Source of the DNA: Pseudoalteromonas luteoviolacea S2607
Lineage (GTDB): Bacteria; Pseudomonadota; Gammaproteobacteria; Enterobacterales; Alteromonadaceae
Direction: 5' to 3'
NCBI RefSeq assembly: GCF_001625575.1
Contig: NZ_AUXV01000004.1
Coordinates: 108,676-172,675, forward strand
Length of the DNA stretch: 64,000 nt
Part shown: in pieces, positions 25,690 to 32,615 of the stretch
Layout: each line of letters starts with the position of its first letter
How positions within the stretch are numbered: the stretch's first letter is position 1
The notes under the pieces: model-generated
Seen by the model: only the letters and a program-made list of their open reading frames with translations
What the model was told of the DNA's origin: nothing
Database searches by the model: none
Made by a program: the position numbers and the translations under genes

Positions 25690-25710
25690 GTGGTGCGAAT
25701 TGCGCACCAC
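25690..25710. terminator. Hairpin between convergent genes
   Basis: GTGGTGCG (25690-25697), loop AATTG, CGCACCAC (25703-25710), between the lipase-partner stop and the stop of the minus-strand gene at 25721. Confidence 0.6.
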
Positions 25711-25720
25711 GTTTGGTTCA

Positions 25721-26143
25721 CTATTGAGCCATTGGATGCTTACTGTCGATTACGCTAGTGTGCGGGAAGTTAGCTTTATCGCTACCATATTTTATTAGTC
25801 CAAACAAAAATAAAAGCATAGACGAAATAGCGAAGACTGCACCTACCTTGGCAACATCTGTCGAGCCAAATAGGACAAATATAGCCATGCCCCCGGACAA
25901 GAAGAGTACGGCTAAGTGGGCACAGTAAAAATGCAGTTTCGCTAATTTGGTCGAAGCTAATTTCGGAAGAACAAAATAGACGATGCCAAAAATGGACATC
26001 GTGACCCATCCGAGTAAATTTAAGTGACCATGAGCGGCCTTAAATAAATAGTCGCTGGTAGCAGCCATATAGACTCCCACAGACATGGCAATGAGCCCGT
26101 AAAATGCGGCTGATACCATGAACTTTATTCCTAGCTTATTCAT
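25721..26143 (-). CDS. Small heme-copper-oxidase-subunit-I-like membrane protein
   Basis: Protein of 140 residues with four hydrophobic segments. The phrase AHGHLNLLGWVTMSIFGIVYFVLP resembles the helix of cbb3/NO-reductase-type subunit I that carries a heme-ligand His, and a second His follows in FYCAHLAVLF. The length is about a quarter of a real oxidase subunit, so it is a stand-alone relative and not a full oxidase. Family members are described as cytochrome-c-oxidase-like proteins of unknown role. It lies 27 bases after the dehydrogenase gene on the same strand and could be the last gene of the ABM operon. Confidence 0.6.
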   Translation of the reverse strand: MNKLGIKFMVSAAFYGLIAMSVGVYMAATSDYLFKAAHGHLNLLGWVTMSIFGIVYFVLPKLASTKLAKLHFYCAHLAVLFLSGGMAIFVLFGSTDVAKVGAVFAISSMLLFLFGLIKYGSDKANFPHTSVIDSKHPMAQ

Positions 26144-26170
26144 CAGTAACCTCTATTCTAAATATACGGG

Positions 26171-26887
26171 TTATTTACGCACATTCATCATTTGTTCAAT
26201 GGCGCGACACTTCAGGGCTATGTGTTCAATGACAACGGCATCTGAAAGTTGCGATAAGTAGTTTATTGTTGTGCAGATATCTTGAGGGTCTATCATCTGA
26301 TCGTCCGCAAGCCCTGAAGGTTTACCCATATCTGTATTGACAACATCAGGACACAGTGTGGTCACTTTGACACCAGTCTCCAGAAGCTCTTTTGCCAGAG
26401 ATTGTGCATAGCCAACAAGTGCAAATTTACTGGCAGCATAGCCACCCACAGGAGCAAAGCCCTGTAGACCTGTAACCGATGAAATAAATACGATTCGTCC
26501 ATTGCTTTGTTCTATGTCGGGCAAACAAATATTGGTTAGTTGCTGTGCGCCTACAACATTCACATCGAAGAGTTCATTCAATTGGGCTTTTGCAACGATA
26601 CTGGTTCCATAGTGAAATATGCCAGCGCTATGAACGAGTAAATCCAAGCCACCCATCTGTTTAATTGCCGATGAGATTTGATCCGATGATTCTGTTACGT
26701 CACGAATATCACAGATAATCGTGGCAATTTTAATTTTGTATTGGGCGCATAGTGTGTCTGCCAAGTCTTCAATTTCAAGCTGGTTTCTAGCAACAAGAAT
26801 GAGGTTGTTTCCCTGCTTTGCTAACGAGCTTGCGACAGCTTTTCCGATGCCTCTATTTGCCCCGGAGATCAATGCTACTTTGTTCAT
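26171..26887 (-). CDS. Short-chain dehydrogenase/reductase of the ABM operon
   Basis: NAD(P)-dependent oxidoreductase of 238 residues. The cofactor loop is ISGANRGIGKA near residues 7-17, NAG-like element HSAG, catalytic Ser in VFISSVTG, and Tyr/Lys in GGYAASKFALVG (YxxxK). The motif set is that of a classical SDR. It lies 15 bases after the last ABM gene in the same orientation, which points to a tailoring step, such as keto reduction, on the polyketide made by the plus-strand genes. It differs clearly from the ActIII-like ketoreductase of the core and is not a copy of it. Confidence 0.88.
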   Translation of the reverse strand: MNKVALISGANRGIGKAVASSLAKQGNNLILVARNQLEIEDLADTLCAQYKIKIATIICDIRDVTESSDQISSAIKQMGGLDLLVHSAGIFHYGTSIVAKAQLNELFDVNVVGAQQLTNICLPDIEQSNGRIVFISSVTGLQGFAPVGGYAASKFALVGYAQSLAKELLETGVKVTTLCPDVVNTDMGKPSGLADDQMIDPQDICTTINYLSQLSDAVVIEHIALKCRAIEQMMNVRK

Positions 26888-26902
26888 TTTAATTTTCCTT
26901 AG

Positions 26903-27472
26903 TTATCTTGACTCGCAAAGTGCTGGATGCAATTTATATTGCAAAGATCGTTGCCTATGGGTTGAATAAGAATCTGCTTCAATAGCGCTCTTGAAAGTGT
27001 GTTCTGATACCCAGTGTGCGACATTTATCAAGTTGTACTTGGGGTGGGGGGTCAGCGCTTGGAACAATCTAGCATGCACAAACCCTGGTTTATGGATCAA
27101 GTCGTCTTTTGCTTTATTCCACATATCAATTACATCGGGTACTTGCTGTGTAGTGATTTCAAATGGGTTAATGAGCCAACAGCCCGATTCTAACGTGTCT
27201 TGAAGTTGGCCAAGTTCAATGGCAATACGACACGCAATACGTTCATGAGCACTGAAAAGGTTTTGGTCAATATTATTGCTAATATTCTCGACACCTTGCT
27301 TGACCTCTAAGCCTTTATATACGACCAACACGTCATAAAATGCATCCTTAACCTCTTTAAATTTGCTATATATCTCTATGCTAAGATCATCATTATCAGG
27401 GAGGTTGCTGGATAAACATTGACACAACTTGCGCTTATCATCAGTTGTATAAATATCAATGATGTAATTCAT
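26903..27472 (-). CDS. ABM-type monooxygenase-like protein, fourth of the series
   Basis: Protein of 189 residues. The C-terminal half carries the shared motif MWNKAKDDLIHKPGFVHARL then NLINVAHW, the dimeric ferredoxin-like antibiotic biosynthesis monooxygenase (ABM) fold. The N-terminal half has the same predicted strand order but has lost the hallmark residues, so it looks like a degenerate second domain. Such cofactor-free oxygenases (TcmH, ActVA-Orf6, ElmH) turn anthrones into quinones in aromatic polyketide pathways. It follows the third ABM gene by 8 bases. Confidence 0.7.
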   Translation of the reverse strand: MNYIIDIYTTDDKRKLCQCLSSNLPDNDDLSIEIYSKFKEVKDAFYDVLVVYKGLEVKQGVENISNNIDQNLFSAHERIACRIAIELGQLQDTLESGCWLINPFEITTQQVPDVIDMWNKAKDDLIHKPGFVHARLFQALTPHPKYNLINVAHWVSEHTFKSAIEADSYSTHRQRSLQYKLHPALCESR

Positions 27473-27480
27473 GATACCCT

Positions 27481-28125
27481 CTAGCTTGGCTGTTGGTCAG
27501 GGAGCACAGACAAGAGTTTGTTGGATAGATATAAAGAAAAGTTATCTTTAAAATCGTCGACTATCTTGAAAAACTCCTCGGTTTTTAGCGAGGTTGAAAA
27601 TAACTCCGCGGATTTCCATTCGGGCATGTTTATAAATTTTATGTCCGAGCTAGGATCGACTGTTTGGTATAAATGAGCGCTAACGTAACCATTTTTATCT
27701 TTCATGAAATTTTTTGCGTTATTCCACATAGAAGCGTAAGCATCCATACGCTCTGGCTCTACGGTAACGACATCCACCAACACCATGTTTTTATGACCAA
27801 TCGTATTTAGTTCTTCTTGGCGTGAATCTGAACTTCTAAGCTCTGAGGTGAAAGCAGTAAATTTAGCGTTACTTTTTTCAAGTAAAGCTTTGATCTCAGA
27901 GTTAGACTTAACAGCAGATCTCGCATTGAGCCATGACGCTTGATCCTTCCACTGGGTAAAGCTAGTCAATTGGTAATCTGCGCTAGGGTGAATAGACTCA
28001 AATGTCTCATAAAGGTTCGCTGCGATAAAGCCGCTATGTTTGCTTAGCTCTTTGCTAACGGTTTCCCATAACAGACGAGTGTGTTCTTTATCTTCTGTTT
28101 CTATTAAATCTATAACTTGGATCAT
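27481..28125 (-). CDS. Di-domain ABM-type monooxygenase, third of the series
   Basis: Protein of 214 residues. The start is ATG 28125, which overlaps the stop of the previous ABM gene by 4 bases (ATGA); a longer frame exists but runs into that gene. Two ABM domains are seen: FIAANLYETFES with YQLTSFTQW (about 30-75), and MWNNAKNFMKDKNGYVSAHL with IKFINMPEW (about 135-190). The second domain keeps the family motif best. It probably oxidises an aromatic intermediate of the adjacent polyketide pathway. Which, if either, domain is catalytic cannot be said from sequence. Confidence 0.75.
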   Translation of the reverse strand: MIQVIDLIETEDKEHTRLLWETVSKELSKHSGFIAANLYETFESIHPSADYQLTSFTQWKDQASWLNARSAVKSNSEIKALLEKSNAKFTAFTSELRSSDSRQEELNTIGHKNMVLVDVVTVEPERMDAYASMWNNAKNFMKDKNGYVSAHLYQTVDPSSDIKFINMPEWKSAELFSTSLKTEEFFKIVDDFKDNFSLYLSNKLLSVLPDQQPS

Positions 28126-28745
28126 GCTGGAATTTCCTTTTTTGTAGTTGATACGACTGAGTTTGAAAAGCAAATTGAGAATGTATCTTCAAACTGTGAA
28201 ATGATTTCTTTAAAGTCTTTCCCTTCAAATTGATTCATAAACAAAGCTTCGCTTTGCCAGTTAGCGCGACTGAAGAAGTAATATTGAGCTGTATCGTCTA
28301 ATCGTTTATATAGCCGAGCGTTCACAAACCCCTGTTTTTCTAACATGTGCTCTTTTGATTTGTCCCACATGGAGGCATTGATATCAGACTCTTTTTCACT
28401 TATCCGGTAAGGGTTTGTAACGACTAAATTTGTGTGTGCTTGATTGATACCAGCTTGAGCACCGGCATTGATAACTTCATAAATATTGTTGTGCGCAAGC
28501 AATTGGCCAGAAGGTAAGAACGCATATGTGTTTTCATCACCAGTGCTTGTTTGGTAACTACGTCGATCTGCCCACTCGATAATACTGACTAGATCGTACC
28601 TGCTACGGTTGATATTTTTATATACTCTTAGTAATTCAGCAGATTGAAAACCTTCTATCTTCTTAAGTTCTTCTACACATTTTTCCCAAGTAGCTTGGCA
28701 ATCATTCGGCAGGTTAGTATTTAATAGATCAATCCTATATATCAT
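28122..28745 (-). CDS. Di-domain ABM-type monooxygenase, second of the series
   Basis: Protein of 207 residues with two ABM-like domains: FQSAELLRVYKN with YDLVSIIEW (about 33-65), and MWDKSKEHMLEKQGFVNARL with YYFFSRANW (about 130-180). The shared pattern M-W-[ND]-x-[AS]-K ... G-[FY]-V-x-A-x-L then a W-ending strand links it to the two genes after it, showing that they arose by duplication. It is translationally coupled to the next gene and starts 4 bases after the preceding ABM gene ends. Expected role: oxygenation of a phenolic or anthrone intermediate. Confidence 0.75.
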   Translation of the reverse strand: MIYRIDLLNTNLPNDCQATWEKCVEELKKIEGFQSAELLRVYKNINRSRYDLVSIIEWADRRSYQTSTGDENTYAFLPSGQLLAHNNIYEVINAGAQAGINQAHTNLVVTNPYRISEKESDINASMWDKSKEHMLEKQGFVNARLYKRLDDTAQYYFFSRANWQSEALFMNQFEGKDFKEIISQFEDTFSICFSNSVVSTTKKEIPA

Positions 28746-28749
28746 GATG

Positions 28750-29256
28750 CTAATCCTTTTTTATTTCAGGTAAGTTACAAATTGCTATTTCGCTGGTGCT
28801 ATCAAATCCGCCTTTTAAAAGGCCTAATTCCTTAATCTTAGTAAATGTAATTTCAAGCTCTTTTATACAAGACCAAGTGGCAATGTTTATATAGTTAAAA
28901 TTTTGATTTTTGTTTTTTGATTTATATAACCTGAAATCGACAAATCCCGGGCTTTCTTTCATATGGGGGAGAACTGAAAAGAATTGTTCTAAAAATTTTT
29001 TTGAATCGTTGTTTTTAATTTTGCAAAGCGTTATTACACAAAATTCGGCGTAGTTAATTTTGTTTTTAATAACGTATTTGTCAACTAGTTTGTAGAGTTC
29101 TTTACTATTTGATAATTTTCCTTTGTTAAAGTGGAACTCATTATATTTAGAGTTGCCATATTTGTGTTCGCCTTTAAATTTTCTCTCTAATTTTGTGATT
29201 TTTAAAGGCGAAGTAACTTTGTTTCTATCCATTGTTAAAGTTATTCTTACAGGCAT
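28750..29256 (-). CDS. Divergent ABM-like protein, first of the series
   Basis: Protein of 168 residues whose C-terminal half shows the ABM signature (MKESPGFVDFRLYK, then NYINIATW) while the N-terminal half is rich in Lys and Asn and has no clear match. Its DNA is visibly more AT rich than its neighbours, so it is diverging fast or has another origin. The Trp of the strand motif is kept but the M-W helix start is replaced. It could be a non-catalytic partner or a binding protein in the operon. It is the first gene after the MarR regulator. Confidence 0.6.
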   Translation of the reverse strand: MPVRITLTMDRNKVTSPLKITKLERKFKGEHKYGNSKYNEFHFNKGKLSNSKELYKLVDKYVIKNKINYAEFCVITLCKIKNNDSKKFLEQFFSVLPHMKESPGFVDFRLYKSKNKNQNFNYINIATWSCIKELEITFTKIKELGLLKGGFDSTSEIAICNLPEIKKD

Positions 29257-29312
29257 AGTATTCTCAATAGGTGAGTAATTTATGCCAAATAAGGTAACGT
29301 ATTATTTGTTAG

Positions 29313-29336
29313 ACTATAACTGCTCCACAGTATAGT
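29313..29336. promoter_or_regulatory. Inverted repeat between MarR and ABM genes
   Basis: ACTATA-A-CTG ... CAG-TATAGT, a 9-bp dyad with one bulged base, lies in the 89-base gap before the first ABM gene. It could be an operator for the MarR regulator or a weak attenuator; position alone cannot decide. Confidence 0.35.
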
Positions 29337-29345
29337 TTTTAGCAA

Positions 29346-29768
29346 TCACACATCGTTTATTGATTTTAAAAGTTCCAGAAGCGCTTTTTGGTCTTTTTGT
29401 TCTAATTTGTGTAAAACCTGCTTGTTAATGTTTGTTGCAATTTGGGTCAGGGGAGCCTCTAGCTCACGGCCTCTTTCGGTAAGAAAAATCCTAAAAACTC
29501 TGCGATTGCTCGGGTCGAGTCTGCGCTCTACCAAACCACATACTTCTAGTTTATCTAGCACTCTAGTCGTCGTGTAATGGTTTGTTTGACATCCATTGGT
29601 AAGATCGGTTTGAGTTTGACCTTCCTGTTCCCATAAAAGCATTAAAGTTGGCCAGTACGCCAATTTTAGATCAAACTTCTTGAGCTCTTCCTCTAGCTTA
29701 GATGCCATTATTTTACTTAAGACCGCGATATGCCATCCTAGACTGTCATTCTTTGAAAATTTATCCAA
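29346..29768 (-). CDS. MarR-family transcriptional regulator of the polyketide locus
   Basis: Winged-helix regulator of 140 residues: ALMLLWEQEGQTQTDLTNGCQTNHYTTTRVLDKLEVCGLVERR covers helices 2-4 and DPSNRRVFRIFLTERG is the wing, both typical of MarR proteins. Members commonly bind phenolic ligands and then release DNA. It heads the ABM operon on the minus strand and lies divergent, over 342 bases, from the HTH gene that opens the plus-strand side, so it may regulate both arms of the locus in response to the pathway product. Confidence 0.85.
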   Translation of the reverse strand: MDKFSKNDSLGWHIAVLSKIMASKLEEELKKFDLKLAYWPTLMLLWEQEGQTQTDLTNGCQTNHYTTTRVLDKLEVCGLVERRLDPSNRRVFRIFLTERGRELEAPLTQIATNINKQVLHKLEQKDQKALLELLKSINDV

Positions 29769-30110
29769 AACAATACCACCTCAAAAAAAGTTGATGTAGA
29801 TCATTAATTTGCTCATTAAAAAGTGGCAAAAAACTTACCAATTTTGTGATGAACCCTCATGTATAACAGGCCCGCCATACATTTAGAGTAAGTGTACCAC
29901 ATGATTGAGCAAATGATAATTTAGCATTTACAACTATTGCAGATGCAAATGTTGTGGTTATAATTAAAACAGTCTCTACACAATTTAGAAACACTTTCCA
30001 TACAACGTGAACAAATGGAGATATGTTCTGCTTTCGTTGCTGTAGGGATAAAAAGGGAACTACTTAAAAGAGTCAGTTCTGAGCCAAATACTAGCTCTTA
30101 GGAGAAAACC
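29769..30110. promoter_or_regulatory. Divergent promoter region of the polyketide locus
   Basis: A 342-base AT-rich non-coding stretch between the MarR gene and the HTH gene. It must hold the promoters of both arms. An imperfect dyad, ACAAC ... GTTGT (about 29929-29955), is visible; no clear -35/-10 pair could be assigned and no gene was found in it. Confidence 0.5.
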
Positions 30111-30311
30111 ATGAAGGACAATATGACAAAACGCCAAAAGCAAGTTTTAGACTTAATTCTGCAGGGTTATAACAATCGACAAATTTCCAACCAGCTTTAT
30201 ATATCACTTAGTACAGTGAAATTTCATTGTAATAATTTATATAAGCTTTATGGAGTAAATAGCCGATTCCAAATGTTTCAAAAGGCTATTAATAACGATA
30301 GTAGGGTATAG
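30111..30311 (+). CDS. HTH-only LuxR-type regulator
   Basis: A 66-residue protein consisting only of a GerE-type HTH: TKRQKQVLDLILQGYNNRQISNQLYISLSTVKFHCNNLYKLYGV, with the conserved Glu/Val and scaffold residues of LuxR C-terminal domains (usual T-x-R-E-x-x-V is T-K-R-Q-K-Q-V here). It lacks any receiver or autoinducer domain. AGGAGAAAACC gives a good ribosome site. It is 2 bases before the next gene. HTH-only LuxR proteins such as GerE work as simple activators or partners; here it is the likely local activator of the polyketide genes. Confidence 0.8.
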   Translation: MKDNMTKRQKQVLDLILQGYNNRQISNQLYISLSTVKFHCNNLYKLYGVNSRFQMFQKAINNDSRV

Positions 30312-30313
30312 CA

Positions 30314-30778
30314 ATGAAAGCAAAAAAAATCGCACATAAAGTGGCCGGCGGGATAGCGCTTATGACATTGTTAGTTTTTTTGTCAGCAACTTTGTATTCT
30401 GAATTGATAGGCAATTATGCGTTGATCGCAAAGGTGAAAAGTAGCATCTTGTCGCCTGGTTTATTTATACTAATACCATGTTTAATAGTGACCGCTGGGT
30501 CAGGGTTTAACATGGCTAAAGGAAGTAAAAATAAGAAAATAAAGGCCAAAGCTAAAAGAATGCCGTTTATTGGCTTGAATGGTTTACTTGTTCTAGTTCC
30601 TTGTGCTTTATATTTGAATTACTTAGCACAGTCTAGTTTGTTTGGATTCGAGTTTTATTTAGTTCAATCAGTGGAGGTTGTTGCTGGGTTAGTTAATATA
30701 TCACTAATTTCTTTAAACATTAGAGATGGGTTGCGATTGAGTAAGAGGCCAACCCAAAAAGAACAACCTGCAATTTAG
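30314..30778 (+). CDS. Four-helix membrane protein of unknown function
   Basis: Protein of 154 residues with hydrophobic segments at about 12-32, 47-64, 86-104 and 112-132, and a very basic loop after the second (GSKNKKIKAKAKRMP). No transporter motif is recognised. It follows the HTH gene by 2 bases and ends at a strong terminator, so those two make a small operon separate from the core synthase genes. It could act with the regulator as a sensor or give product tolerance, but this is guesswork from position. Confidence 0.6.
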   Translation: MKAKKIAHKVAGGIALMTLLVFLSATLYSELIGNYALIAKVKSSILSPGLFILIPCLIVTAGSGFNMAKGSKNKKIKAKAKRMPFIGLNGLLVLVPCALYLNYLAQSSLFGFEFYLVQSVEVVAGLVNISLISLNIRDGLRLSKRPTQKEQPAI

Positions 30779-30799
30779 AAACTTAAAATGTTTTAAACT

Positions 30800-30823
30800 A
30801 AAAGGCGCGCAAGCGCCTTTTTT
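30800..30823 (+). terminator. Rho-independent terminator before the core synthase genes
   Basis: AAAGGCGC (30801-30808), loop GCAA, GCGCCTTT (30813-30820), then TTT. It comes 22 bases after the membrane protein stop and separates it from the aromatase/cyclase gene, which therefore needs its own promoter at 30824-30910. Confidence 0.92.
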
Positions 30824-30910
30824 ATTGCCTGAAAAACAGTACTCCCGACCAGTTGTTTATTCACTTCATTAATTAAATAATTTTGATATCAATTAAAAAC
30901 AGGAATAACC

Positions 30911-31843
30911 ATGAAAACGAATCATAATATAAATGTAAATTGTGAAGCTGATGTCGCATTTTCTTTTTGTTTAAATGTGGAAAACTGGCCATCAGTATTT
31001 CCGCCTTGTTTGGCAGCCAATGTGATATCTGAAACGCAAACAGAGCAGGTAATAGACATAACCGCAATTGCGAATGACAGTATTTTGTCTTGGACTTCAA
31101 TGCGCGAAATTGATCGCCAAGCCAGAACTATTTCTTTTAAACAAACTAAGCCATCGCCACTTTTAAAATATATGCAGGGTACTTGGCAAGTAAACGTCCA
31201 AGAAAATGGTTGCTCAATCGAGTTGATACATGAGTTTGAAGTGAAAGAGGCCGTTTCTGGCTTGGTGGAGGGTGTTGAGACTCGCGAACAAGCCCACAGC
31301 TACATGCTCGAATGTATAGAGCGCAATAGCAACAAGGAGTTGGGCGCCATTAAAGAAGCTATTGAAAAACAGGCGCTCAGTCATGAGTTTGAAGCGACGA
31401 TGACGTTACCTTATACAAAGTCTGCAGTATTTCAATTATTGAGAGATGCTAAGCATTGGCCACAGCTACTTCCACATTGCGAAGAAGTGCAAATGCATTA
31501 CCAAGACCATGAAAATCAAGAATTTACCATGGTTGTGAAAGTTGAGGACAAAGAAGAAAAAATTCGCTCAATTAGAAAGGTTGAAGGTGGCAAAATTTCG
31601 TATTTTCAACCATCACCACCACCCGCGCTATTAGAGCATCAAGGCTATTGGACCGTGAAAGAAGTCGAGAAAGGCGTAGAGATTACTTCTTGGCATAACA
31701 TTGTAGTGAATGCCGATTTTTGGACAGACACTGCCGTTGATCAAGCTAAAGCAAAAATTGAAACCGCAATTAACAACAACAGTATTGGCACTATGAAAGC
31801 CATCGACTCAAGTTTAAAAGGAACTGAACATGCAACAGCGTAA
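30911..31843 (+). CDS. Di-domain polyketide aromatase/cyclase (SRPBCC)
   Basis: Protein of 310 residues with two tandem SRPBCC (START-like) domains. Domain 1 (about 1-150): VAFSFCLNVENWPSVFPPCLAA ... MQGTWQVNVQENGCSIELIHEFEVK. Domain 2 (about 155-305): AVFQLLRDAKHWPQLLPHCEEV ... HQGYWTVKEVEKGVEITSWHNIVVN. This is the layout of di-domain ARO/CYC proteins of type II polyketide pathways, which fold and aromatise the first ring of C9-reduced chains. It is first in the core operon and its stop overlaps the ketoreductase start by 14 bases. Confidence 0.88.
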   Translation: MKTNHNINVNCEADVAFSFCLNVENWPSVFPPCLAANVISETQTEQVIDITAIANDSILSWTSMREIDRQARTISFKQTKPSPLLKYMQGTWQVNVQENGCSIELIHEFEVKEAVSGLVEGVETREQAHSYMLECIERNSNKELGAIKEAIEKQALSHEFEATMTLPYTKSAVFQLLRDAKHWPQLLPHCEEVQMHYQDHENQEFTMVVKVEDKEEKIRSIRKVEGGKISYFQPSPPPALLEHQGYWTVKEVEKGVEITSWHNIVVNADFWTDTAVDQAKAKIETAINNNSIGTMKAIDSSLKGTEHATA

Positions 31844-32606
31844 CGTACTAATTACAGGGGCTTCACGTGGGATAGGTAAGTCCATCGCAGAGTTTTTTAT
31901 TAAAAATGGTGACAACTGTATTTTGGTTGCTAGAGATAATACGCGTCTACAAAGCGTCGTTAAAGAGTTAGTGACCGAATCATCTACAGTATCCGGGTTT
32001 TCTTGTGATGTTGGCAATGCTCATCAAGTGATGGAGCTATTCACTAGCGTGGAAAGAGAATTTGGCCACATTGATATATTGATAAATTGTGCTGGCCGCT
32101 CAGGTGGTGGTGTGACAGCCAATATTACAGATGAGTTGTGGCTTGAAACTATAAATACCAACCTAAATGCGGTGTTTTTTGTAACTAGAACCGCTTTGCA
32201 AAAATCACTTATTAAAGCGGGTGGTAGCATTATTAACATTGCATCGACAGGTGGTAAGCAAGGCGTTATTCATGGCGCACCTTACAGTGCTTCAAAACAT
32301 GGTGTTGTCGGTTTCAGTAAAGCGTTGGGTTTAGAGCTTGCTCGTGCAAATCAAGATATTACGGTAAATGCAGTGTGTCCAGGCTTTGTTGAAACTGAGA
32401 TGGCAGAGAAAGTACGTGGTAATTATGCGCGTATTTGGGATGTGTCAGTGGAAGAAGCAAAATCTAGGATTGAGGCTAGGGTACCCGTTGGACGATATAT
32501 TGAGCCAAGTGAAGTTGCCGGTATGGTGCTTTACCTTGCTTCAGAGCATGCCAGAGGGATCACCGCGCAAGCACTGAATGTGTGTGGCGGTTTAGGCAAT
32601 TACTAG
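31830..32606 (+). CDS. ActIII-like C9 polyketide ketoreductase
   Basis: SDR of 258 residues. The cofactor loop is ITGASRGIGKS; the catalytic set is Ser139, Tyr152, Lys156 (APYSASKHG). Long blocks that are diagnostic for actinorhodin-type ketoreductases are kept, for example NIASTGGKQGV, SKALGLELAR, VNAVCPGFVET and the very C-terminus ALNVCGGLGNY. The stereochemistry-linked PGG motif of ActIII reads SGG here. It should reduce the C9 carbonyl of the ACP-bound poly-beta-ketone. It is translationally coupled to the aromatase/cyclase and followed by the ketosynthase after 9 bases. Confidence 0.92.
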   Translation: MQQRNVLITGASRGIGKSIAEFFIKNGDNCILVARDNTRLQSVVKELVTESSTVSGFSCDVGNAHQVMELFTSVEREFGHIDILINCAGRSGGGVTANITDELWLETINTNLNAVFFVTRTALQKSLIKAGGSIINIASTGGKQGVIHGAPYSASKHGVVGFSKALGLELARANQDITVNAVCPGFVETEMAEKVRGNYARIWDVSVEEAKSRIEARVPVGRYIEPSEVAGMVLYLASEHARGITAQALNVCGGLGNY

Positions 32607-32615
32607 GAGGTTGGC

